Source: DSOI01 sp041394885 (lineage in GTDB: Bacteria; Acidobacteriota; Terriglobia; Bryobacterales; Bryobacteraceae). From it: a DNA stretch of 64,000 nt. The DNA is taken from positions 73,220-137,219 of the forward strand of contig JAWKHI010000016.1 of the NCBI GenBank assembly GCA_041394885.1, written 5' to 3'. The position numbers and the translations under genes were made by a program. Under the pieces are notes generated by a model, which searched no databases, was not told where the DNA came from, and saw nothing but the letters and a program-made list of their open reading frames with translations. The stretch's first letter is position 1, and the number at the start of each line of letters is the position of its first letter. Shown one piece after another: positions 7,959 to 17,399 of this stretch.

Positions 7959-10544
7959 TTACGAAACCTTTACGAAGCCTTCAAAACCACTGCGCGCCAC
8001 GGGGCGAGGCGCGGGCGGCGGCGCTTCCGCTTCTTCCACCGCGAACACCGGTTCTTCGGCGCCCACGAATACCACCGCCTCGTCACCAGCCTGATCTTCG
8101 CTCGCCGGTTCTTCGGCCGATGCCGTTTCCACCTCGGTCACCGGCTCGGGCGCTTCCGGTTCGGCTTCGTTCACCGCTGCTTCGAGTTGCGCCAGGCTGG
8201 CCGATGGCTCCTCTTGGTCCGGATCCGCCACGGAGTTCACGACCGTAGGCTCCACCGCCTGCGCGGCTTCGGTCGGGATCTCGTCGTTCGCATTGGCCTC
8301 CGGCGCCTCCGCTACCGCCGCCGTGGTTTCGCTCGTGGACGCTGCTTCATCGGCCGTGGCTTCGTCGAGAGCCGTTGCGCTCGCCGCTTCTTCGACGGCT
8401 GTTTCGATGTCCCCGTACAATTGTCCCTCTTCGACGGCCTGGACCGCATCCTCTTCATTCCAAACGGCGTCGTCCTCCGGCGCGTCCGCGATCTCGGATG
8501 CTTCGGCCAGCGCCAGGCTTTCGTCGAGCGACAGACTTTCGCCCAGCGCCTCCAGCGGCGCTTCCGCACCGGCCGGGGCCTTCTCGATCTCACGCGGCTT
8601 CCGCGCCGTCAGATTCACCGGCGTGGGCGCCAGCAACTCGTCGGCCGCGTCGGCCTCGGCAAACCGGCGCGCTCCGCGCAGAACCCTGTTCTCGAGCGAT
8701 CCCATCGCCCGGTTGTAGCCTTCCACCGTCCGCGAGAGATTCTCGCTCACCCCTTCCATCTCGGTCACAAACCCGCACAGGCGCTCGTAGAGTGACTTGC
8801 CGAGCTCGCGGACCATCTGCGTCTGTTCGGCTAGCTGCTCCTGCCGCCAACCGTGCGAAACCACCTTCAGCAGCGCGATCAGCGTGGCCGGCGAGGCCAG
8901 ATACACACGGCGCGCCGCGGCTTCTTCGATCAAATCCGGCTGCCGTTCGAGCACCGCCGACAGAAACCCTTCGTTAGGTACGAACGCCACCGTGAACTCG
9001 GGCGCGCGGCCCGCTGCCGGATTGCCCTGGCCGAGGTTTTCGATGTGCCCGCGCAGCGAAACCGAATGCTCCTGCAACTTGCGCTCCCGCTCGTCGGGGT
9101 CGGTCACCCGCAGCGATTCCAGATAGGCGCCCACCGGAGCCTTGGCGTCCACGGAAAGGAAGCGCCCGCCGGGAAGCTGGATCGTCAGGTCACTGCGATC
9201 GTGCCCTTCCGCCACCGTATAGTCGCAGTGCCTGCCGATGCCGGCCAGCTCCACTACCTGCCGCAAATGCATTCCGTTCCAGCGGCTCGGAGCCGCCGGT
9301 GCGCGCAGCGCGCCCAACAGGTCCTTCACCTGGCCACTTAGGCCGTCGATGTCCTGAGCCCGATTCCGGTCGATCTGGTAGAGCGCCGCGTCCACGCGTT
9401 CGAGCGATTCGCGCAGCGGGCGGATGGCGGCTTCAATGGCCGCGCCGCCGGTCTCGGCCTGCGGCTGGGCCGATGCGGCCGAATCGGATGTCGCGGCCGG
9501 GGCCGCGGCCTGCCGTTCCGCGATCTGCTGCGTGGCCGACTGCAACTGCTCGAGCGCCGCCTGCGTCATCTGCAACACGGCATGTTGGTTCGCCTGGAAG
9601 GCTTCGAACGAAGCTGCTTTCACCAGTTCCGCCAGACGGTCGTCGTTTTGGCTCGCCGCTGCCTGCCGTTCTTCCATCACACGACGGGTCTCACCCAGCC
9701 GCGCTTCCCATTCCGCGCATGCCGCCTGCAGACGCCACGCCTCCGATTGCAGCGCCTCCTTTTCCTGCCGCGCATTTTCGCCCGCCGTCTTCAGTTCCGC
9801 CAAACGCACTTCCTGCGCCTCGAGTTTGTCGACCAGCGCGTCGTTGGTGGTCTCCAGCCGGACTTTCTCTTCCCGAAGCGCCTGCAACCTGCCATTCGCC
9901 TCGTCGCGCTCGGCCTCGAGCGCCGCAACCCGCTCCCTGGCCGTGGCCAGCTCCTGCGCGGTGGCGGCCAATTCCTCCGCCGTCGCGGCCTGCGCCGCGC
10001 TTTGGGACGCGTCCACCGCCGGTTGACCCGCCAGAGCGGCCGCCAGTTCCCCGCGTAGCGTCTCGGCTTCGCCGCGAGCCTGTCCGAGTTCAGCCTCCAC
10101 GGTGCGCAGACGCGCTTCCTGCTCGAATACCTTCTCTGACCAGCTCTGCTTGGCCTGGTCGGCTGCCCGCTCCTGGCCGGCTACCGCCGCCGCGATCTTC
10201 TGCTCGGCCTGCCGCTGCATCTCTGCAAAACGTGCGTCCAGGTCCTCGCGCGCCGCTCGCAACTCTTCGTTCTCTTCATTGATCTGCGCCAGCAACTCTC
10301 GTTCCTGCGCCCATTCCCGCTGGATCTCCTGGAGCCGGACATCCTTGGCCGCCACGCGCTCCTCGAGCGCCACTTTCTCCTGCTCGCCTTCCGCTTTGCC
10401 GCGCGCGAACACCGTGGCGCGCTCGGATCGCATACTCCACCAAGCAATCAGAAAACCGAACGCGACGCCAACGGCAATCGCCATCGCAAGCCAAATCTGT
10501 TGCACGCTTTTCAGCCTCCAGTTATGTGTCTGTGGCCTTTCCAT
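7959..10544 (-). CDS. rmuC: RmuC-family DNA recombination protein with long acidic C-terminal extension
   Basis: The 861-residue product starts with a membrane segment (residues 15-35, IWLAMAIAVGVAFGFLIAWW) and continues with a long coiled coil rich in Glu/Ala/Arg (about 45-310). The RmuC nuclease-like domain spans about 375-640 and contains FLSVDAKAPVGAYL and VAFVPNEGFLSAVLERQPDL. RmuC limits recombination-associated rearrangements and has a PD-(D/E)XK-type core by family knowledge. Unusual here is a tail of about 210 residues (650-861), very rich in Ala and Glu. It ends in a basic, Phe-containing motif (GFEGFVKVS) that looks conserved by its contrast with the rest. Ordinary RmuC proteins are about 450-520 residues. 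Confidence 0.88.
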   Translation of the reverse strand: MERPQTHNWRLKSVQQIWLAMAIAVGVAFGFLIAWWSMRSERATVFARGKAEGEQEKVALEERVAAKDVRLQEIQREWAQERELLAQINEENEELRAAREDLDARFAEMQRQAEQKIAAAVAGQERAADQAKQSWSEKVFEQEARLRTVEAELGQARGEAETLRGELAAALAGQPAVDASQSAAQAATAEELAATAQELATARERVAALEAERDEANGRLQALREEKVRLETTNDALVDKLEAQEVRLAELKTAGENARQEKEALQSEAWRLQAACAEWEARLGETRRVMEERQAAASQNDDRLAELVKAASFEAFQANQHAVLQMTQAALEQLQSATQQIAERQAAAPAATSDSAASAQPQAETGGAAIEAAIRPLRESLERVDAALYQIDRNRAQDIDGLSGQVKDLLGALRAPAAPSRWNGMHLRQVVELAGIGRHCDYTVAEGHDRSDLTIQLPGGRFLSVDAKAPVGAYLESLRVTDPDERERKLQEHSVSLRGHIENLGQGNPAAGRAPEFTVAFVPNEGFLSAVLERQPDLIEEAAARRVYLASPATLIALLKVVSHGWRQEQLAEQTQMVRELGKSLYERLCGFVTEMEGVSENLSRTVEGYNRAMGSLENRVLRGARRFAEADAADELLAPTPVNLTARKPREIEKAPAGAEAPLEALGESLSLDESLALAEASEIADAPEDDAVWNEEDAVQAVEEGQLYGDIETAVEEAASATALDEATADEAASTSETTAAVAEAPEANANDEIPTEAAQAVEPTVVNSVADPDQEEPSASLAQLEAAVNEAEPEAPEPVTEVETASAEEPASEDQAGDEAVVFVGAEEPVFAVEEAEAPPPAPRPVARSGFEGFVKVS

Positions 10545-10696
10545 CGACGCGCAGCGTGCTCGAGATTAGGGTGAATCCGGGAGTTTTTTTACCAAACTGG
10601 ATCTCGCCGGCTTCGCCCGCGACGATGATTCTAGGTCGTTTCGCCAATCTCTCGCCCAGGTGTTTGCCGGATCTGCGGCTGTAGCGAAGCGCAAAA

Positions 10697-11638
10697 TCAA
10701 CAACTTACAGCGGTCTCCGCAACCGGCGGCGCGAGTTCGAGCGCCCGCTCACGGCACCACGCCGCACGCGGATGTCCCTTCGTCAATCTCCGTTCCCATT
10801 CTTCGGCTGCTTCCAGATAGCACGCCCACGCCGCCGTCCGGTTGCCGAGCGCCTGCTCGGCCTCGGCCAGTTTCTCCAGATAAGGCATGCCCTCCGGATC
10901 CGCCGCGACGCCCTCGCTCCGTTCGTAGTCGATCTTGGCCCGAAACCCCCGCGCGGCCCGCTCGTACTCGCCCTGATACAGCAGCCACTCGTCCTCGGAA
11001 AGCACCTGCAGATCCCACTCCGGCCGCATCGTCTCGCCGCCCAGCGTCCGCTTGTCCAGCGCCGGATTGGCCAGCGCGCGTTTTTCGATCGCCGAACAGC
11101 GCGCCATCACCATCGAGGCGTCGCCCAGCTTGCCGTCCCGCGCCAATGCCCGCGCGAGCATCAGCATGTCGGTGGTCTGCTCGAGTTCGTGCTCTTCCGA
11201 CGCCGCCTTGTACTCGAGTGCCTTGCGGAACAAAACCGCGGCCTCGGAATACTGGCGGCGGGCCACGCATATCCGCCCCAGATCGGAATACCGCTCGCCG
11301 ACGGCGAACGAATCATACCCTCAGGTGGCGGCCCGCGCCTGCTGAAGCAACTCGTAGGTCAGCGTCGCCGATCGATCGAGGTCACCCTGTTTGAACGCCA
11401 AACGCGCCCGTGCCACCCCCACCGCCCGCGCCGCGCCCGCCTCGAGAGCCCGGCCCAGGCGGGCGGCCCGCTGCTCGGCGGTGTCGAGCGCGGCGCAGGC
11501 GTCTGTGAGGTGGCCGCTCTCTTCGGCCTGCCCCGCCCGGTGAAGCAACAGCGCGAACTCGCGGACCCGCCGCACGCGCAGCCGGAACCAGAACAGCGCC
11601 GCCGCCGCGGCCAGTGGAACCAGCGCGAGCCAGATCAT
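10697..11638 (-). pseudogene. Membrane-anchored TPR protein interrupted by an in-frame TGA
   Basis: From the ATG at 11638 the frame reads a membrane anchor (MIWLALVPLAAAAALFWF) and TPR-like helices for 105 codons, then hits TGA at 11321-11323. The same frame continues open after the TGA. It immediately forms a typical TPR helix pair (GERYSDLGRICVARRQYSEA, then AVLFRKALEYK) and runs to a stop at 10697. Without the TGA the protein would be 313 residues, close to the 311-residue paralogue upstream. The start overlaps the paralogue's stop in an ATGA. A GTG at 11266 could restart translation. Explanations are nonsense mutation, a single-base sequence error, or readthrough; the sequence cannot decide. 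Confidence 0.75.
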
Positions 11639-12570
11639 ACGAGCGCCTCCCGGATCCGTGTGGCCCGCTGCCGAGCCAGCCCGCCTTCGGTGGGCCGATC
11701 CAGACGCTCCAGAACCGCCGCCAGCTTCTCCATCTGCGCCGCCACTTCCACGTGCGAGGTCCCCAGCGCGCGCTCGAACGCCGTTACGGACTGGTTGCGC
11801 ATCGCCTCGGCCCGGTCCCAATCCTCCTCGGCCTCGCACAGCCGCGCGAACGTGTCGTAGGCGTGGCCGGCTTCGTGTCCGGGCAACTCTCCCAGAATCT
11901 CGATCGCCCGTCCGATCCGGTTCCTCGCCGCCGCAAAGTTACCCAGTGAGATTTGCGCCTCGGCAATGTTCACCAGCACCTTGGCCGCCTGCGGCGATTG
12001 TTCGCCGAACTCGGACACCCGCAGCCGCAGTACCTCCTCATACGCCTCGATCGCCTCCGCCGGCGACCCCGTTTCGTCGAGCATCACTCCCAAATTGTTC
12101 AGCGCTTCCGCGGTCTGCCAGCTTGTGCCTCCCAACCGCGCGCGGGTCAGTTGCTCGCACGCGCGCATCGTTGCAAGCGCGGCCTGTTTTTCCCCGATCG
12201 CCCTTTGCGCGCAGCCCAGATTCATCAGGTAGACCGCGTAGTCGCCGTTGCGCTCGCCGGCATGGCCATGGAATGCCGCCGCCGCGTCCCGCACCAGAGC
12301 CCTCCCGCGATCGTGCCGGCCGTGCTCGAACTCGATCTGGCCCATCGTATATTTGGCCACCGCCGTCTCCAGGTGCCCGTCGCCCTTTCGCCGGCGCAGA
12401 TCCCGCAACTGCCGCTCCACCAGCGGCAAGGCCTTGTCGTAGCGCTCCCGCGACATATGCCACTGGATCCGCATGGTGGTCACACGATCCCGCCACAGGA
12501 TCCGGAGCGCCAGCCACAACACCAGCGCGAAGCCGGCAGGCAGCCCGCACACGTACCAAACCCAATGCAT
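11635..12570 (-). CDS. Membrane-anchored tetratricopeptide-repeat protein
   Basis: The 311-residue protein has an N-terminal membrane helix (VWYVCGLPAGFALVLWLALRIL, residues 4-25). About six TPR-like units follow, for example YAVYLMNLGCAQRAIGEKQAAL and AEALNNLGVMLDETGSPAEAI. These place the repeats on a soluble side as a protein-interaction scaffold. Its stop overlaps the start of the next TPR gene by four bases, so the two were translated together. No enzymatic domain is visible and the partner is unknown. Confidence 0.8.
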   Translation of the reverse strand: MHWVWYVCGLPAGFALVLWLALRILWRDRVTTMRIQWHMSRERYDKALPLVERQLRDLRRRKGDGHLETAVAKYTMGQIEFEHGRHDRGRALVRDAAAAFHGHAGERNGDYAVYLMNLGCAQRAIGEKQAALATMRACEQLTRARLGGTSWQTAEALNNLGVMLDETGSPAEAIEAYEEVLRLRVSEFGEQSPQAAKVLVNIAEAQISLGNFAAARNRIGRAIEILGELPGHEAGHAYDTFARLCEAEEDWDRAEAMRNQSVTAFERALGTSHVEVAAQMEKLAAVLERLDRPTEGGLARQRATRIREALV

Positions 12571-12666
12571 ACCGTCTCCATCGTCCGCCGCGGGCCGAGC
12601 CGTTACCCGACCCTGCCCCGGCAGGCGAATTGCGGAGGGAACTAGGGGGTTTGCCGGCCTGCGGCG

Positions 12667-13905
12667 CTACACAACCTCGATATCCCAGCCCCAACCCGGC
12701 CGGTCGTGCGGTTGGGTGTAGATGCCTTCCGGCCCACGCGTAATCTGGTACTGCTCTTCGTGCACTTGATACGCCTCTTTCGGCCCGCCGGGCGGCGGCA
12801 GGAACAGTTCCGCCCATGGAGCGTTCACGTGGGAAACCGTGAAATGAATCGCCCCGTTGAGCCCGCCGCCGTGCGGGATCACCGGAATGTCGTAGGCCGA
12901 CGCCATCGCCGCGATTTTGAGCAGTTCCGTCAATCCCCCACACCACTGAATGTCGGGCTGCCAGATCGAAGCGCCTTTGGCCTCGAGCAGGTAGCGGAAT
13001 CCGTAGCGCCCATATTCATGCTCTCCGGTGGCAATCCGCGTCGATTTGATCGCCGCGTTCAAACGCCCGAACCCGGCATAGTCATGCGGCTGCAGCACCT
13101 CTTCCACCCAGTAGACGCGATACGGCTCGAGCATCTGGCACATTTCGATGGTGTACCACTCCGTCCACGACATCCAGCAATCCAGCATGATGTCGCCGTC
13201 CGGCCCCAGAGCGTTTCGCGCGCGCTTCACCAGCTCGACGTTCTCCTTCATCCCTGCGCGGCCGCTCGCCGGCCCGTGCGGAATAGCCAGCTTCAGGCGC
13301 TTGTACCCGAATTCCACGTGTTGCTCGATGTCGTTGCCGGTGCAGTAGGCCGGCGCGCGGTCCTTCACCTTGCCGCCAATCAGCTTGTAGACAGGCATGT
13401 TCGCCGCCTTGCCCACGATGTCCCACAGCGCCATGTCCACGCCGCTGATGGCGTTCATCGTCACGCCCATTCGCCCGTAGCTCATCGTGGAGCGCCAGCA
13501 GAGGTCCCAGTTCCGTTCGATGTCGAACGGATCCTTGCCCATCAGCAGCTTCGTCAGATGTCCCGTCACCACGTCGCCGCCGCCGGGCCCGCCGTTGCCG
13601 TATCCCTTGATCCCCTTGTCGGTCGTGATCTCGACGGTGAAGCTCGAAACACCGCCCGGATCCGGATTGAAGAGTGACCGCGTGGCTTTGTACTCGGGAT
13701 AGATCGAAACCGGGTTGGCCACCTCCACCCCCTGCGTCGACCATGCGCCTGGCGATGGCGTGTACGCCGGCAACGGTTTCCGCTGCCGCGTCCGGACCAG
13801 GCGGATCCCGGTGATCTTCAATTTGCTCGCTTCGTTCTGGAAGGCGAAGGCTGGCAGGGAGCCGGCGGCCACAGGTAGGTTTTTCAATAAGTCGCGGCGG
13901 GTCAT
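12667..13905 (-). CDS. Exported enolase-superfamily sugar-acid dehydratase, L-rhamnonate-dehydratase-like
   Basis: The 412-residue protein starts MTRRDLLKNLPVAAGSLPAF, a twin-arginine-type signal, with an AGGAGG ribosome site upstream. The mandelate racemase/muconate lactonizing fold follows. Metal-ligand positions are seen in IMLDCWMS, WVEEVL and TGEHEYGR. The segments VTMNAISGVDMALWDIVGKA, MLDCWMS and QPDIQWCGGLT resemble L-rhamnonate dehydratase (RhmD/YfaW) more than other branches, from memory of that family. The expected reaction is dehydration of an aldonic acid to a 2-keto-3-deoxy acid. Export of such an enzyme is unusual outside Acidobacteriota-like genomes. It is divergent from the CxxCC protein. 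Confidence 0.85.
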   Translation of the reverse strand: MTRRDLLKNLPVAAGSLPAFAFQNEASKLKITGIRLVRTRQRKPLPAYTPSPGAWSTQGVEVANPVSIYPEYKATRSLFNPDPGGVSSFTVEITTDKGIKGYGNGGPGGGDVVTGHLTKLLMGKDPFDIERNWDLCWRSTMSYGRMGVTMNAISGVDMALWDIVGKAANMPVYKLIGGKVKDRAPAYCTGNDIEQHVEFGYKRLKLAIPHGPASGRAGMKENVELVKRARNALGPDGDIMLDCWMSWTEWYTIEMCQMLEPYRVYWVEEVLQPHDYAGFGRLNAAIKSTRIATGEHEYGRYGFRYLLEAKGASIWQPDIQWCGGLTELLKIAAMASAYDIPVIPHGGGLNGAIHFTVSHVNAPWAELFLPPPGGPKEAYQVHEEQYQITRGPEGIYTQPHDRPGWGWDIEVV

Positions 13906-13960
13906 TGTGACCTCCTACGTTATTGCGCCCACCGCGCGATGTCAACAGTGCCGCGCTACC

Positions 13961-14749
13961 ATGACAGACATGCCGCTCGGAAGCCCCCAGTCCAGCCCAG
14001 GGTTCGTGCGGGTCAAAGCCGGCGTCAAGTCCGGTGGCCAAAGCGCGGAAGTGGTGTTGACCCTCCCCGTTCTTCCCGTGCGCCCATCGCGCCTGCTGCC
14101 GGCGCTGCGCATCCTCACTGACACCGCCGTGCAAGCCGCCGAGAGTGCTGCCGCCGAACGCAACCAGACGATCCGCTGCTACAAGGGATGCGGAGCGTGC
14201 TGCAGCCAGATGGTCCCGCTGCGGCGCATGGAAGCGCGGCGTATGGCGGTCATGGTGGACCGTATGCCGGAGCCGCGTAAATCCGCCGTCCTCGCCCGCT
14301 TCGCCGGCGCCCGCCGGCGGTTCGCCGAGGCCGGCATGCTCCATGCGGTGGAGAATCCCCACCAGACGGATGGTTTCGATTGGAGCGAGTTCGCCTTACG
14401 CTATTTCCACACCGGCGTTCCCTGCCCATTTCTCGAGGAAGGCAGTTGCTCGATCTACGCCGAGCGTCCGATGGTCTGCCGCGAATTTCTGGTGACGAGC
14501 GACCCCGCCCACTGCACCCATCCCGAACAACGCGGGGTGGACCGCCTCCCGGTGCCGAGCATTGGCGGCGCCGTCCGCAAGTTCGAGCGCGAGCACGGCC
14601 CCGATGAGGATCCGTGGGTGGTACTGATCCACGCGCTCGATTGGGCCGCCGCACATCCGGCCGAATCCGGCCCGGCCGTGGTGGGAGCGGATCTGCTTGC
14701 GGACGTGATCGCCCAGTTCGACGAGGGCGCCGCGCCCGGCAAGCCCTGA
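13961..14749 (+). CDS. YkgJ-family cysteine-cluster protein
   Basis: I choose the ATG at 13961 (MTDMPLGSPQ) because the longer frame upstream overlaps the divergent enolase-superfamily gene. The 262-residue protein has a Cys-cluster C73-x3-C77-x2-C80-C81 (CYKGCGACCS) and later cysteines in GVPCPFLEEGSCSIYAERPMVC and DPAHC. These are the signature of the YkgJ/UPF0153 family (formerly annotated Fe-S or zinc-chelating). Biochemical function in the family is not settled. It lies 24 bases upstream of a second enolase-superfamily gene on the same strand, so co-transcription is likely. Confidence 0.85.
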   Translation: MTDMPLGSPQSSPGFVRVKAGVKSGGQSAEVVLTLPVLPVRPSRLLPALRILTDTAVQAAESAAAERNQTIRCYKGCGACCSQMVPLRRMEARRMAVMVDRMPEPRKSAVLARFAGARRRFAEAGMLHAVENPHQTDGFDWSEFALRYFHTGVPCPFLEEGSCSIYAERPMVCREFLVTSDPAHCTHPEQRGVDRLPVPSIGGAVRKFEREHGPDEDPWVVLIHALDWAAAHPAESGPAVVGADLLADVIAQFDEGAAPGKP

Positions 14750-14758
14750 CGAATGCGG

Positions 14759-14764
14759 TAAGCT
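14759..14764 (+). promoter_or_regulatory. -10-like TAAGCT box just before the lipoprotein enolase gene
   Basis: TAAGCT is nine bases before the ATG at 14774 in a short intergenic gap. It could give the gene its own leaderless transcript in addition to any from the upstream gene. Confidence 0.3.
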
Positions 14765-14773
14765 GATTGGGCC

Positions 14774-16048
14774 ATGGAAACGAATTCGAGCCGTCGCCGA
14801 TTTTTGACCGCCTCCGCGGCTGGTCTTGGGCTCTCCGCCTGCACTCCCGCGCCCCCACCCTCACCCACTCGCGTGGCCTCCCCGGCGCCCGCGCCCGGGC
14901 CGACGGTCGACGACCTCGACCGCGCCGCCGCCGCCCCCGTTCTCGAAAAGGCCCTCTTCCCGAACCCCGTCATCATTGACTCCATCCGGCTGCTCAAGAA
15001 GGACCGCGAGTACTTCATCCACGTCCGGTCCAAAGACGGCGCCGAAGGCATCTCGCTCCCGAATCCACCACGGCCCGAGTACCTCGACAAGATCTTCAAG
15101 GATCTCGTCGCACCTTTTTTCATCGGCAAGGACGCCCGCGACCTCGAAGATCATCTTTGGGAGCTCTACCGCTGGAAGGACAACTACAAGCTCTACGGCA
15201 TCGCCCTGTGGAGCCCGCAGGCGTGGATCGAGTTCGCCATTCTCGACATGCTCGGCCGAATCGCCAACAAGCCCATCGGTGCGCTGCTCGGCGGCATCGT
15301 CCGCAAGGAAGTGGCGATCTACGTGGCCAGCGGACGCCGCGACTCGACTCCTCAGGAGGAAGTGGAATATCTGCAGAAGTTAGTGACCCAGTCCGGCGCG
15401 CGCGCCCTCAAGTTCCGCGTCGGCGGACGAATGAGCCGCAACGCCGACGCGAGCCCCGGCCGCACCGAGACGCTCATCCCCCTGGTTCGAAAAACCTTCG
15501 GCGACGCCATCGATATCCATGCCGATTCCAACAGCTCCTACGATCCTCCGCAAGCCATTCGCGTCGGCCGTATGCTCGAGGAGATCAAAGCCGTCTATTT
15601 CGAAGAGCCCTGCCCGTTCGACCATTTCGAAGACACCAAGCGCGTCGCCGACGAACTGACGATTCCCGTGGCCGCGGGTGAACAGGAATACAGCGACCGC
15701 CGCTTCCGATGGGCCATCGCCAATCGCGGCGTCGACATCGTGCAGCCCGATATTCAGTACTACGGCGGACTCATCCGATCCATCCGAGTGGCCCGCATGG
15801 CCGCGCTCGCGAAGATGCCCACAACAGTGCATATCTCTGGCGGCTTCGGATTCGTCTACATGCTCCACTTCACCTCGTGCGTGCCCGATGTAGGGCGCTA
15901 TCAGGAATACAAGCTAGGCACGGAGCGCTATGGGGATTGGTTCGGCGAACCGATCACGGTGCACAATGGCATGATGTCGATCCCACAGGGTCCGGGCGTG
16001 GGGATCAAGGATTTGGCAGGGCTGCTGCAGGGAGCGGTCGAGGTCTAA
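14774..16048 (+). CDS. Tat-exported lipoprotein of the enolase superfamily (mandelate racemase/muconate lactonizing type)
   Basis: The 424-residue protein opens SSRRRFLTASAAGLGLSAC: a twin-arginine motif and hydrophobic stretch ending in the lipobox LSAC, so the mature enzyme should be lipid-anchored. A Pro-rich linker leads to the enolase-superfamily capping domain. The barrel has metal-ligand candidates in DIHADSNSSY, YFEEPCPFD and AAGEQEYSD, with a late His in TVHISGGFGF. KFRVGGRM replaces the usual KxK at the second barrel strand, leaving the catalytic base unclear. The substrate is probably a sugar acid. It follows the YkgJ-type gene and may be co-transcribed. Confidence 0.87.
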   Translation: METNSSRRRFLTASAAGLGLSACTPAPPPSPTRVASPAPAPGPTVDDLDRAAAAPVLEKALFPNPVIIDSIRLLKKDREYFIHVRSKDGAEGISLPNPPRPEYLDKIFKDLVAPFFIGKDARDLEDHLWELYRWKDNYKLYGIALWSPQAWIEFAILDMLGRIANKPIGALLGGIVRKEVAIYVASGRRDSTPQEEVEYLQKLVTQSGARALKFRVGGRMSRNADASPGRTETLIPLVRKTFGDAIDIHADSNSSYDPPQAIRVGRMLEEIKAVYFEEPCPFDHFEDTKRVADELTIPVAAGEQEYSDRRFRWAIANRGVDIVQPDIQYYGGLIRSIRVARMAALAKMPTTVHISGGFGFVYMLHFTSCVPDVGRYQEYKLGTERYGDWFGEPITVHNGMMSIPQGPGVGIKDLAGLLQGAVEV

Positions 16049-16082
16049 GACGGGGATCGTTCCGGGTCCGCAAACGCGATAC

Positions 16083-17399
16083 TCAAAACTCCGCCCCCAC
16101 AATCTCCCAAAAAATCCGCAACCCCTTGTGAAACTCCGCCACCGGGATCCGCTCCTCGTCGCTATGCATCGTCCCCGCCGTCGCCAGATCCAGCACCATC
16201 GGCGTCACTCCGTACGCCAGCAGACCCTTCTTGCGCAGCTTCACCGAATCGGTGCCATGCGGTACCAGCATCGGCGTCACCACCGCACCCGGATGCACCT
16301 TACCGATCGCGCGCTCGATCGCCGCGAACAACGGCGTCTTCGGATCGCTGATTCCCGGATCGGCCGGCGTGGACACCAACTCGATCGACACTTTCGGATC
16401 GTTGATCAGAGCCTTCAGTTCCGAGATGAATTCGTCCACGTTCACCCCCGGCAGCAGCCTGCAATCAAGCGTTGCCTCGGCCACCGACGGAATCACATTG
16501 GTCTTCGGCGGATCGCCTACGCCCGCCCGTAGCGTCGTCAGCGAAATCGTATTCCGCTGAATCGCGTTCGTGTATTTGTTCGCCGCCATCCGCCCGCCTG
16601 CCTTGGCCCGCATCTGCGCCACGATCGGCGGCGCTTGCCCCCGGCCCTCGAATGCCACCGCCTTCGTGAGCGCGCGCAGCAGGCGCTCGTTCGCGTTGTC
16701 CGGAATCGGCTGCGACCCGTGGGCCGCCGTCCCCACCGCGCGCAGCTTGAGCCAGGTCACCTGCTTTTCCCCAACCGAAATCCCGAAGATCAGCTTGCCC
16801 GGGGCCAGAATGTCGCGCGACCCGAAACCGCCCTCGTCCAGCACGTAAGCTGCGTCAATGTCATCGAAATGATGCTCGATCATCCAGTCGATGCCATAAG
16901 TTCCGTTGGTCTCCTCGTCCGCCGTCGTCAGCATCACGATGTCGCGCGCCGGCGTCACCCCGTATTTCTTCAGCAGGATCAACGTCATGAGATGCTGGAT
17001 CCCGATTCCCTTCATATCCAGCGCCCCGCGGCCCCAGATCGAACCGTCCTTGATCTCGGCCCCGAACGGATCCATGCGCCACATCGACGCATCCACCGGC
17101 ACCACGTCGAAGTGATTCAGCAGCAGCAGCGGCTTCTTCGAACGGTCACGCCCGGCCAGCCGCACCAGCAGATTCACTTTGCCGCTTTCGTGGCTGTGAT
17201 ACAGCTTCGGCTCGAGCCCGTGTTTCTTGAGTTCCGCCTCGAAGAAGGCCGCCGCCGGACGAACATCCGCCGGTGGATTGATGCTCGGGATTCGGATGTA
17301 GGTGCGCAGCAACTCGAGCGCATACGCATTCTCGCGATCCCAATCGGGCTCGGCGCCCTGCAATGAACTGACGGCGAGCAACAACAGCAGTAACTTCAT
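16083..17399 (-). CDS. Secreted M20-family metallopeptidase
   Basis: The 438-residue protein has a short signal (MKLLLLLLAVSSLQGAEP) and the M20/M28 dizinc core: LLLNHFDVVP, GRGALDMKG and TTADEETNG supply the usual His, bridging Asp and general-base Glu. A dimerisation domain follows (about 220-330) and a final metal His in LVPHGTDS. Long M20 members of this shape resemble PM20D1 and carboxypeptidase S. They cleave or condense N-acyl amino acids or dipeptides. The start ATG overlaps the stop of the kinase gene (ATGA), placing it last in a five-gene operon. Confidence 0.92.
   Translation of the reverse strand: MKLLLLLLAVSSLQGAEPDWDRENAYALELLRTYIRIPSINPPADVRPAAAFFEAELKKHGLEPKLYHSHESGKVNLLVRLAGRDRSKKPLLLLNHFDVVPVDASMWRMDPFGAEIKDGSIWGRGALDMKGIGIQHLMTLILLKKYGVTPARDIVMLTTADEETNGTYGIDWMIEHHFDDIDAAYVLDEGGFGSRDILAPGKLIFGISVGEKQVTWLKLRAVGTAAHGSQPIPDNANERLLRALTKAVAFEGRGQAPPIVAQMRAKAGGRMAANKYTNAIQRNTISLTTLRAGVGDPPKTNVIPSVAEATLDCRLLPGVNVDEFISELKALINDPKVSIELVSTPADPGISDPKTPLFAAIERAIGKVHPGAVVTPMLVPHGTDSVKLRKKGLLAYGVTPMVLDLATAGTMHSDEERIPVAEFHKGLRIFWEIVGAEF

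Noticed and set aside
11321..11323. Selenocysteine reading of the TGA in the TPR gene
   Set aside because: No SECIS-like hairpin is evident and TPR proteins have no redox site here.
13082..14362. 426-codon minus-strand frame over two good genes
   Set aside because: Covers parts of the enolase and YkgJ-family genes; composition typical of GC shadow.
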